Shown here: positions 15,352-21,854 of the stretch, piece by piece
Layout: the number at the start of each line of letters is the position of its first letter
Position numbering within the stretch: the first letter of the stretch is position 1
NCBI GenBank assembly: GCA_023430625.1
Contig: JAEZAA010000130.1
Span: 1 to 21,854, forward strand
Reading direction: 5' to 3'
Length of the DNA: 21,854 nucleotides
DNA from: Pseudomonadota bacterium
GTDB taxonomy: Bacteria > Pseudomonadota > Gammaproteobacteria > Pseudomonadales > Oleiphilaceae
Program-made: the position numbers and the translations under genes
Notes under the pieces: model-generated
Seen by the model: only the letters and a program-made list of their open reading frames with translations
Database searches by the model: none
What the model was told of the DNA's origin: nothing

Positions 15352-15393
15352 TGCAGCGATCCCAACGTGGCACTCTGAACATCAGGCGTATAC

Positions 15394-16260
15394 ATGAAAG
15401 GCATTATCCTGGCCGGCGGCTCCGGAACCCGCTTGTATCCCATTACTCAAGGGGTATCCAAGCAACTGCTGCCGATCTACGACAAACCGATGGTCTATTA
15501 CCCGATCTCGGTGCTCATGCTGGCCGGCATCCGCGAAATACTGATCATTTCGACACCCGATGATCTGCCCCAGTATCAGCGACTCCTGGGTAATGGCGAT
15601 CAATTCGGTGTCCGCTTCAGCTATGCAGTGCAGCCCAACCCCGATGGCTTGGCCCAGGCCTTTCTCATTGGTGAAGAGTTCATCGGCAACGACTCGGTCT
15701 GCCTGGGCCTGGGCGATAACATCTTCCACGGCCAGCACTTCTCCGATCAGCTCAAACGCGCTGCCGCCAGAACGTCGGGTGCCACGATTTTTGGCTATAT
15801 GGTCAAGGATCCGGAACGCTTTGGCGTGGTGGAGTTTGCTGACAGCGGCAAAGCGCTGTCTATCGAAGAGAAGCCCGCCAAGCCCAAATCCAGCTACGCC
15901 GTAACCGGGCTCTACTTCTATGACAACGACGTGGTTGAGATCGCCAAGCGTGTGACTCCCTCCGCCCGCGGCGAACTCGAAATTACCTGTGTTAATAACG
16001 CCTACCTGGAACGGGGCGACCTGCACGTAGAGCGTCTTGGCCGGGGCTTTGCCTGGCTCGACACCGGAACCCACGACAGTCTGCTCGAGGCTGCTCAGTA
16101 CGTGCAAACCATTGAGCATCGACAGGGCCTGAAAGTGGCCTGTCTGGAAGAAATCGCCTGGCGTAATCAATGGATCAGTCGGGAAGAACTGGCCCAGCGC
16201 GCCGCCGCACTCAGCAAGACCAGTTATGGCCAGTATCTGGTCCAACTTCTGAATACTTAA
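15394..16260 (+). CDS. rmlA: Glucose-1-phosphate thymidylyltransferase
   Basis: First step of dTDP-rhamnose synthesis: glucose-1-phosphate plus dTTP gives dTDP-glucose. It has 288 residues, the usual length. The nucleotidyltransferase signature GGSGTRLYPIT (residues 8-18) and KQLLPIYDKPMVYYP follow the start at once. Further RmlA blocks are NPDGLAQAFLIGEEFIG, LGDNIFHG, FGVVEF, SIEEKP and the ITCVNNAYLERGDL and WLDTGTHDSL regions. The order rmlB-rmlD-rmlA is common, with rmlC often next. Here a coiled-coil gene follows after 41 bases. Confidence 0.97.
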   Translation: MKGIILAGGSGTRLYPITQGVSKQLLPIYDKPMVYYPISVLMLAGIREILIISTPDDLPQYQRLLGNGDQFGVRFSYAVQPNPDGLAQAFLIGEEFIGNDSVCLGLGDNIFHGQHFSDQLKRAAARTSGATIFGYMVKDPERFGVVEFADSGKALSIEEKPAKPKSSYAVTGLYFYDNDVVEIAKRVTPSARGELEITCVNNAYLERGDLHVERLGRGFAWLDTGTHDSLLEAAQYVQTIEHRQGLKVACLEEIAWRNQWISREELAQRAAALSKTSYGQYLVQLLNT

Positions 16261-16301
16261 TAATTAACGAGCAGAGTTTCCGGAAGGAGCCATACAACGC
16301 T

Positions 16302-18383
16302 ATGCCCCTCATCCTAGCAGCAACGCCAACCTCGGATTGGCAGCGTATTGTCCCGTTACTCGAGCGTGCGGGCATGCAGCCCGAATACCCAGGGAATCCA
16401 GAAAGTTGGTATCAAACCGAGCTGGCGGATGCGGATACCTCCAAACACTACTTGCTCCTGCATACTCGACCGGAAATTGCCCTGGCTCGCGCCCTTGCCA
16501 CGGGAGCCACACCTGAAGCGGCGCTGAACCAGTGGCTGCTTGCCGCGCAGGATCTGGTGTCGTTTTACAAGCGCCACCGGCGTCAGTCCGTCATGGTCAA
16601 CCTGGCCCATCTACGGGCCCAACCCAGGGCGATGCTGCAGGCAATAGCCGGTAGCTTGAACATTCACTGCGAACAAGCTGCGGATTCTGAAGCCGAAGGC
16701 ATGCTGCAACAGGAAGAATTACCAGCACTGGAACTGTTGCTCGCAACGCAACTGGTGCGGCAAACCCCCAATATTGATGGGCTTTTGGCACAACTAGAAG
16801 CCTGCAGCCTGCCCCTCGACGGCCATGGCTACTCCGCTCCGCCAGTGGATGTGGTACAGGTTATTCACTCGTTGAAACGGCAGGAGTTCGAGAAAGCGCA
16901 ACACCTCGATCAACTGGCCAGCACACAGCAGGCCCTGGAACAACTGCAACGGGAGCTGAACCTACGTGGCGAGGAAAACCAGACCCTCGCTGCTCAATGC
17001 ACCGAGGCTGACGGCATGCTCGGCGAAGCCCGGACAGAAAATCGGCTGCTCCTCGATCAGCTCCACCAGGTACAGGAAGAACTGGAACGCCAAATCCTCC
17101 ATAGCCGGGGGTTGGACGACCAGTTGAAACAAGCACAGCAAGAAACGCAAACATTGACGGCCCGCGTCAAACAAGGCGAAGCCGAGAAGCAGACTGCGCA
17201 AGCGGAATTGTCCTTGCTGACACAGAAGCTCAGCAGCGCCCAAATTAACGAACAACGGCAGCTCCAGGAAAGGAACCGGCTTCAGCACACAGTGACTGAA
17301 CTCAATAAGCAACTGGCCGGACTCGCCAATGACCGTGATGAGAAAAGCCTGTTACTGCAACAGCTCAACCAGGTTCAGGAAGACCTGGTAAATCTGACAC
17401 AAGCGCTTGGTGTTGCCCAACTTAATGAACAACGACTGCAACAGGAAAAAGACCGGCTGCACAAGGCCATGGGCGAAGCCAACAGTCGACTGGCCGAACT
17501 AGCCGGCGGTCAGGATGAGAACAGGCTGTTGCTGGAACAGCTCCACCAGGTGCAGGAAGAACTGGAACGTCAATTCCTCCGTGGTCGAGTCCTGGAGGAA
17601 GAGCTGAAGCACGCCCAGCAGGAAGCTGCCTCCTTGACGACTCGGGTTAAGAAAGGCGAAGCCGAACAACAGACCGCGCAAGCAGAGCTGGCAAAACTGA
17701 CCCAAGCGCTCAGCACGGCCAAAAGTAACGAACAACGGCTGCAACAGGAAAAAGACCGGCTTGAGAAGAGCTTGGTCGAAGCCAATGAGCAATTGATCAT
17801 CCTAAACGGCGTCCGGGCCGAACACAGCCTGGTTCTAGAGCAGTTGCATCTGGTGCAGGAAGCCTTCGAACGGCAATTCCTGCACACAAGGCAGGTGGAA
17901 CGCCAACTGGATGAATACCGCCAAAGCCAGGACCACGCCCTCGACGTTGCCAACCGTGAAATCGCCCAGTTGCAAAACCAGCTCAACAACTTCCGTTCCA
18001 GCAAAGCCTGGAAAGCCACCGCGCCGGTGCGTGCCCTGGGTAAAACCTTCCGGCGCGGCACGCCGGAAAGCAAGAGCCTCAAGCGCCAGGTCTCCCTCGT
18101 CAAAGCATCCGGCTTGTTTAATCAGGAGTGGTACCTGGCGAGCTATCCCGATGTGGCGAAAGAGGGCATAGATCCAATTGCGCATTACCTCAAATTCGGG
18201 GCCAAGGAGGGGCGCAATCCCAGCCCAGAGTTCGACAGCGCCTGGTATCTCAGCAGTTATCCAGACGTCGCCCAGGAAGGCATCAACCCATTGGTTCACT
18301 ACATAAAATTTGGGCGCCAGGAACAGCGAGCGCCCCATAACAACTACTACCCGACCTTGCCTGCCCCTCATGGGAATGAGTAG
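16302..18383 (+). CDS. Large coiled-coil protein with C-terminal YPDV repeats, function unknown
   Basis: Product of 693 residues from ATG 16302; GGAAGGAG at 16282-16289 supports this region as the start, though its spacing of 12 bases is long. No signal peptide or membrane segment is visible, so it should be cytoplasmic. Residues 1 to about 190 form a mixed globular domain (LLLHTRPEIALARALATG, YKRHRRQSVMVNLAHLRAQP) that I cannot assign. Residues about 195-570 are heptad-rich coiled coil, with tandem 101-residue repeats carrying LLLxQLHQVQEELERQ. A basic link (residues 560-600) leads to two 38-residue repeats with WYL-x-SYPDVA and HYxKFG, a module I associate with proteins of polysaccharide loci. 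It lies between rmlA and another coiled-coil gene, so a role in polymer assembly is likely but unproven. Confidence 0.8.
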   Translation: MPLILAATPTSDWQRIVPLLERAGMQPEYPGNPESWYQTELADADTSKHYLLLHTRPEIALARALATGATPEAALNQWLLAAQDLVSFYKRHRRQSVMVNLAHLRAQPRAMLQAIAGSLNIHCEQAADSEAEGMLQQEELPALELLLATQLVRQTPNIDGLLAQLEACSLPLDGHGYSAPPVDVVQVIHSLKRQEFEKAQHLDQLASTQQALEQLQRELNLRGEENQTLAAQCTEADGMLGEARTENRLLLDQLHQVQEELERQILHSRGLDDQLKQAQQETQTLTARVKQGEAEKQTAQAELSLLTQKLSSAQINEQRQLQERNRLQHTVTELNKQLAGLANDRDEKSLLLQQLNQVQEDLVNLTQALGVAQLNEQRLQQEKDRLHKAMGEANSRLAELAGGQDENRLLLEQLHQVQEELERQFLRGRVLEEELKHAQQEAASLTTRVKKGEAEQQTAQAELAKLTQALSTAKSNEQRLQQEKDRLEKSLVEANEQLIILNGVRAEHSLVLEQLHLVQEAFERQFLHTRQVERQLDEYRQSQDHALDVANREIAQLQNQLNNFRSSKAWKATAPVRALGKTFRRGTPESKSLKRQVSLVKASGLFNQEWYLASYPDVAKEGIDPIAHYLKFGAKEGRNPSPEFDSAWYLSSYPDVAQEGINPLVHYIKFGRQEQRAPHNNYYPTLPAPHGNE
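17037..17948 (+). repeat. Tandem repeats encoding coiled coil (101/59/101/about 43 residues)
   Basis: Four head-to-tail units begin at 17037, 17340, 17517 and 17820, each opening with E-x-x-L-x-L-x-Q-L-x-x-V-Q-E. Units 1 and 3 are both 303 bases (101 residues), and their DNA is closely similar, for example around CTCCACCAGGT at 17060 and 17540, exactly 480 bases apart. Unit 2 is 177 bases and lacks 42 residues, exactly six heptads, with the join at a Glu/Asp-Leu shared by both edges. Unit 4 keeps only the start of the unit. This suggests duplication followed by in-frame deletion. Confidence 0.85.
18117..18344 (+). repeat. Two 38-residue YPDV repeats
   Basis: Residues 606-643 and 644-681 of the coiled-coil protein align without gaps: F-x-x-x-WYL-x-SYPDVA-x-EGI-x-P, then HY-x-KFG, with Glu and Arg-x-x-P near the end. 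More than half the positions are identical. The two DNA copies are 114 bases each. The repeat is probably a small folding unit, possibly for protein-protein or sugar binding; function not established here. Confidence 0.85.
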
Positions 18384-18431
18384 GAGACGTGTCCCTTACC
18401 ATTCAATAGCTCAGCGACAAACGGATACCGC

Positions 18432-20543
18432 ATGCAAACCATCATTCACATAGGTGCAGGACACTGTAACGAGCTGGAAGCCTACCTGGCGTCCAACGCC
18501 CAGCGCATCCTGCTGATCGAGCCAATCCCGGCCCTGGCGGCGAAACTGGCCAAACAAGCCCAGGCGCACCGCAACGTCGCCGTGCGGGAGGCCGCTATTA
18601 CAGCCGACCCGGCGCACAATCAGCTGCAGGAATACAACCTGCAGGACGCCAGCAGCCTGCGCGCGGCCACCGGCCTCAAACGCCTGTTTCCCGGCCTGAA
18701 AACCCTGAGGACTCACAGCGTGCAAACCCTCACCCCAGAACAGTTGCTGGGGGAAATTGCCCTGGAACCAGGCCAACCGGCGAAATTGGTGATCCAGGCT
18801 CCGGGTGAAGAACAGGCCATCCTCCAGGCCCTGATCGCCAGCGACCAGCTCAAAGCCTTCAGCCATCTGAACCTGACCGCCAATCCTGAGCCATTCTATG
18901 AAGGCAGTGTTGCTGCGGAAGCCAGCCTCGCCATGCTCGCGGACTACGGCTACATCATGATTGACCACAACCAGCAAGACCCGGACTGGCCCAGCTGGGA
19001 GTTGCAACGCAACCCCCTGAAAGACCGGATCACCGAACTGGAAAGCCAAAATCGGCAGCTCAAAAGCCAGCAAACTCAGGCGGCGAAAGACTTGGAAGCG
19101 GCCCGCAATGCTGCGGAACAAACCACCCAAGCGCTCGCCGCCAAAGAACAAGCCGAAAAAGAAGCCCGGCAGCAGCTTGAGCAACTTTCAGCGCGCCAGG
19201 CTGAGCAACAGCGCAGTTTTGAACAACAACAGCTCAGTTTTGAACAGCAACAAAGCAGCCTCGAACAGCAGCAAAGAGAGTTGCAGGCCCTAAAAGAAGA
19301 GCTGGAAAAAACTAATAAGTCCAAGGCACAAGCGGACCAGGCCCGGCAAGCCCTGCAAACCGAGCTGAACGACGTCAAAGCCAGCACCGCTAAGCAACTT
19401 GAGCAGGTGACCAAAGCGGCGGAGGAACGGGCTGCGGCGCTGGAGATCGTTCAGAAAGAACTGGATGACCACAAGGGCTGGCTCGCCAAACGCAAAAAGC
19501 AGGTTCAGGAACTTGAGCAACAACTGCAACAGATGGCAACCGCCAGGCAGCAGTTGGAGCAGGAAAACACCCGGCTGAAAGCGCAACTGCAAACCCTGGA
19601 ACAGGATAAACGCCACTTGCAGGAAAGCCAGAACACCGGGCAGCAGGCATTCACCCAGTTGGAAGCCAAAATGGAGCAGCTGTTCAACCAGCACGCCGCC
19701 CGACAGTCCAGCGAACTACAGCAGGCCACCAACGCCCTGGGCAAGCATGTCACCCAGTCGTTTCAGGTCCAGCGCCAGCAAATCCAGGCCATTACTGGGT
19801 TGCATCAGTACCTGGAAAGCGGTGAACAACCCCTGGAGTATGGTGGCTGGGCCATTGGCGCCGATCTGGCCGGCCATCTGGTGCGGGCCATCGAGACCAA
19901 CCAGTATGACCTGATCATCGAATTTGGCAGTGGCACCTCCACGGTCCTGCTCGCCCGGGCGGTGCTCAACACCATCAGTTCCGGCAGCCGCTCAGTCGGC
20001 ACCCAAGCCTTGGAACATACGGGACGCAAGGAGGTTGTCGGCAGCCAGCAAGTCCAGTCCCTGGACGAATACGACCTGCCCCAGCGGATTCTGAGTTTCG
20101 AACAGGACCGGGCATTTCTGCAACAAACCCAGAATAGCCTCGCCAGCTCCAACCTGAATCAACTGGTGGATCTGGTTCTCGCGCCCTTGGTGCCCACCAC
20201 CCGCACGGCCCAGGCGGCCCATCAGGCCCTGTTCTACGATTGTGAACAGAACCTGGCCCGCATCGCCCAGTTGTACGCGGGGCGCAGCGCAAAAATTCTG
20301 GTGCTGGTGGATGGCCCCCACAGTCCCCAAGCCAACCCACTGGCCCGGGAGCCGGCGCTGGCTACCCTATTGCAATACCTATCCGCGCATCAGCTACACC
20401 TCGTGTTGGATGACGCAAATCGCGAGGGCGAACAACAGGTCGCCCGCCTCTGGCAACAGGTCTGTGAACAACGCGGATTGACCTGCCAGCAAAGAGCGCT
20501 GAACACCGAGAAGGGTGCGCTGTGGCTCACCATTAATGATTAG
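18432..20543 (+). CDS. Methyltransferase-like domain, long coiled coil, second methyltransferase-like domain
   Basis: Product of 703 residues with no signal peptide or membrane segment. Residues 1 to about 190 look like an FkbM-type or related class I methyltransferase fold: IHIGAGHCNE (5-14) resembles the SAM-binding glycine loop, and LLIEP (E30) the acidic residue after strand 2. Residues about 197-455 are Q/E/A-rich coiled coil. From about 457 a second Rossmann-like domain follows, with YDLIIEFGSGTSTVLLARAV (glycine loop 497-504) and LVLVDGPHSP (D627) plus LVLDDANREGE. ATG 18432 follows the upstream gene by 48 bases. Substrate is unknown. Domain layout recalls WbdD-type terminators whose coiled coil measures chain length, but WbdD also has a kinase that I do not see here. 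Either domain could be non-catalytic. Confidence 0.75.
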   Translation: MQTIIHIGAGHCNELEAYLASNAQRILLIEPIPALAAKLAKQAQAHRNVAVREAAITADPAHNQLQEYNLQDASSLRAATGLKRLFPGLKTLRTHSVQTLTPEQLLGEIALEPGQPAKLVIQAPGEEQAILQALIASDQLKAFSHLNLTANPEPFYEGSVAAEASLAMLADYGYIMIDHNQQDPDWPSWELQRNPLKDRITELESQNRQLKSQQTQAAKDLEAARNAAEQTTQALAAKEQAEKEARQQLEQLSARQAEQQRSFEQQQLSFEQQQSSLEQQQRELQALKEELEKTNKSKAQADQARQALQTELNDVKASTAKQLEQVTKAAEERAAALEIVQKELDDHKGWLAKRKKQVQELEQQLQQMATARQQLEQENTRLKAQLQTLEQDKRHLQESQNTGQQAFTQLEAKMEQLFNQHAARQSSELQQATNALGKHVTQSFQVQRQQIQAITGLHQYLESGEQPLEYGGWAIGADLAGHLVRAIETNQYDLIIEFGSGTSTVLLARAVLNTISSGSRSVGTQALEHTGRKEVVGSQQVQSLDEYDLPQRILSFEQDRAFLQQTQNSLASSNLNQLVDLVLAPLVPTTRTAQAAHQALFYDCEQNLARIAQLYAGRSAKILVLVDGPHSPQANPLAREPALATLLQYLSAHQLHLVLDDANREGEQQVARLWQQVCEQRGLTCQQRALNTEKGALWLTIND
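19215..19277 (+). repeat. Three tandem heptads in the coiled coil
   Basis: Three consecutive 21-base units encode SFEQQQL, SFEQQQS and SLEQQQR (residues 262-282 of the methyltransferase-like coiled-coil protein). The exact heptad period suggests growth by slippage or unequal exchange, which would lengthen the rod by one heptad per unit. Confidence 0.8.
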
Positions 20544-20568
20544 CTTCAACAAAGGTTTCGAAGAATTA

Positions 20569-20910
20569 ATGAACAAGACTTCCCAATCCATCGTGCAACA
20601 GGCCGTGGCGCACTTTAAGCAGGGGCACTATCAACAAGCCAAAACCTGCTACCAAAAAGCCGCACAAACCTACGGTAGCCACCTGTTCGCAAACAGTATC
20701 CGCCTGTGTGAGCTGCGCATGAACGCGCCGACAGGCCGGTCTGGGATATCCCCTACGGCAGTACCGGGAACCCTTAACTATCCTCAAGCCAGCGCTGAAG
20801 CCAGGCAGGACGAAGCTTCCGTGGCCCGGCAACTGGAAGAAACCCAAAAGCTCCTGGAACACTATTTCAAGCGCTGCCAGGAACTCGAATACCAATTGCA
20901 AGACAGGTAG
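20569..20910 (+). CDS. Small TPR-like and coiled-coil protein, function unknown
   Basis: Product of 113 residues from ATG 20569, chosen for GAAGA at 20560-20564; ATG 20536, which overlaps the upstream stop, would add 11 residues. Residues about 9-45 fit one TPR-like helix pair (AVAHFKQGHYQQAKTCYQKAAQTYG) followed by NSIRLCELRM. The last 30 residues (ARQLEETQKLLEHYFKRCQELE) are a coiled coil whose wording resembles the VQEELERQFL repeats of the first coiled-coil protein. Similar TPR-like stretches occur, as I recall, at the front of larger capsule glycosyltransferases, so this could be a stand-alone adaptor or a remnant of such a protein. It sits 8 bases before wecB. Confidence 0.65.
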   Translation: MNKTSQSIVQQAVAHFKQGHYQQAKTCYQKAAQTYGSHLFANSIRLCELRMNAPTGRSGISPTAVPGTLNYPQASAEARQDEASVARQLEETQKLLEHYFKRCQELEYQLQDR

Positions 20911-20918
20911 TCCGCAAC

Positions 20919-21854
20919 ATGAAAATTTTGACCGTATTCGGTACCCGCCCCGAAGCCATCAAGATGGCGCCTCTGGCCCTGCAACTAGCCGAAGATCCCC
21001 GGTTTAACGCCAAAGTGTGCGTGACCGCCCAGCACCGCGAGATGCTGGACCAGGTTTTAGGGCTGTTCGAACTCACTCCGGATTACGACCTGAACCTGAT
21101 GAAACCAGGCCAGGATCTTACCGACGTGACCACCGGTATCCTGCAGGGCATGAAAAGCGTGCTGGCGGATTTCCAGCCCGACATGGTGCTGGTGCATGGC
21201 GACACCGCCACCACCTTTGCCACCACCCTGGCCGCTTACTACCAGCAGATTCCCGTGGGCCATGTGGAAGCCGGCCTGCGTACCGGCAACCTGTATTCCC
21301 CCTGGCCGGAAGAAGGTAATCGCAAGTTGACCGGCGCCATCGCCGCCAAGCACTTCGCGCCCACCGCCACCTCCCGGCAGAACCTGCTGAACGAAGGCAT
21401 TGCCGACGCCAGCATCTATGTCACCGGCAACACGGTGATTGACGCCCTGCTGGAAGTGGTGAAAAAACTCGAAACCAATCAGGAACTGGCCAACGAACTG
21501 CAAGCCCGCTTTGACTTCCTGGACAGCAGTCGCAAGCTCATTCTGGTCACCGGCCACCGCCGGGAAAGCTTTGGGGGTGGCTTTGAACGCATCTGCCAAG
21601 CCCTGGTTCGCACCGCCGAAGCCCATCCAGAGGTGCAAATCCTCTACCCGGTCCATCTCAACCCCAATGTGCAGGAGCCGGTTAATCGCCTGTTGGCCGG
21701 ATTAAAAAATATTCACCTCATTGAACCCCAGGATTATCTACCTTTTGTGTACCTGATGAACCGGGCCCACATCATCCTCACAGATTCCGGCGGTATCCAG
21801 GAAGAAGCACCTTCTCTGGGCAAACCCGTACTTGTGATGCGCGATACCACCGAA
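20919..21854 (+). CDS. wecB: UDP-N-acetylglucosamine 2-epimerase, non-hydrolysing (3' end cut by window)
   Basis: Interconverts UDP-GlcNAc and UDP-ManNAc, supplying ManNAc or, with a WecC dehydrogenase, ManNAcA for surface polysaccharide. The frame is open from ATG 20919 to the window end, 312 residues of an expected 375 or so. Family motifs are MKILTVFGTRPEAIKMAPL, TAQHREMLDQVL, VHGDTATTF, VGHVEAGLRTGNLYSPWPEE, VTGHRRESFGGG and TDSGGIQEEAPSLGKPVLVMRDTTE. The position right after the coiled-coil genes shows the locus continues beyond the window; wecC and further glycosyltransferases would be expected downstream. Confidence 0.96.
   Translation, partial: MKILTVFGTRPEAIKMAPLALQLAEDPRFNAKVCVTAQHREMLDQVLGLFELTPDYDLNLMKPGQDLTDVTTGILQGMKSVLADFQPDMVLVHGDTATTFATTLAAYYQQIPVGHVEAGLRTGNLYSPWPEEGNRKLTGAIAAKHFAPTATSRQNLLNEGIADASIYVTGNTVIDALLEVVKKLETNQELANELQARFDFLDSSRKLILVTGHRRESFGGGFERICQALVRTAEAHPEVQILYPVHLNPNVQEPVNRLLAGLKNIHLIEPQDYLPFVYLMNRAHIILTDSGGIQEEAPSLGKPVLVMRDTTE

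Noticed and set aside
15382..16245. 287-codon minus-strand open frame opposite rmlA
   Set aside because: Mirror frame of a strongly conserved gene; no family motifs.
17037..17948. CRISPR-like or mobile repeat
   Set aside because: The repeats are in-frame coding units of a coiled coil with no spacers or inverted ends.
18250..18262. TTATCCAGA as a DnaA box, given the origin-proximal gene block
   Set aside because: Single mismatched copy inside coding sequence; no cluster of boxes, so no origin is called.
1..21854. tRNA, rRNA, insertion sequences, attachment sites, CRISPR arrays
   Set aside because: No cloverleaf, transposase, terminal inverted repeat or spacer array was seen on either strand by eye.

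Overview
The window reads as a gammaproteobacterial chromosome, probably a marine Oceanospirillales/Alteromonadales-type organism. The gene order rnpA-yidD-yidC-mnmE is the conserved block next to the chromosomal replication origin, and the YidC, MnmE and RfaH proteins are of gammaproteobacterial type. Genus cannot be fixed from sequence reading alone. Every gene called is on the + strand. No gene-free stretch exceeds about 180 bases.

Positions 1-3747 hold housekeeping genes: the 3' part of rnpA (RNase P protein), yidD and yidC (membrane protein insertion), a strong hairpin terminator at 2315-2340, and mnmE (tRNA wobble modification). In many relatives mnmG follows mnmE. Here an A/T-rich gap and a polysaccharide locus follow instead.

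Positions 3748-13174 are the control and export part of an ABC-transporter-dependent capsule (or similar surface polysaccharide) locus. It opens with its own rfaH, a specialised NusG-type antiterminator. A 12-base match to the RfaH recruitment element ops (GGCGGTAGCGTG) lies 150 bases downstream, inside the signal-peptide codons of the next gene. That gene encodes a Wzi-family outer-membrane barrel. It is followed by a small lipoprotein, a KpsD/Wza-like outer-membrane exporter, KpsM and KpsT (ABC permease and ATPase), a KpsE-like periplasmic bridge, a half-length KpsC-like transferase and a GT4 glycosyltransferase. Many of these genes overlap by ATGA, as in one long polycistronic unit that would need an antiterminator.

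Positions 13221-16260 make nucleotide sugar: rmlB, rmlD and rmlA of the dTDP-L-rhamnose pathway. The epimerase gene rmlC is not in the window. At the far end wecB (20919 to window edge, cut) makes UDP-ManNAc.

Positions 16302-20910 are the least explained part. They encode a 693-residue coiled-coil protein with internal 101-residue repeats and two C-terminal 'WYL..YPDV' repeats, a 703-residue protein with a methyltransferase-like domain at each end of a long coiled coil, and a 113-residue protein with one TPR-like helix pair and a coiled-coil tail. I infer, without proof, that these form a cytoplasmic scaffold or chain-length/termination device for polymer made ahead of the KpsMT exporter. The known precedent is the coiled-coil ruler WbdD of ABC-dependent O antigens.
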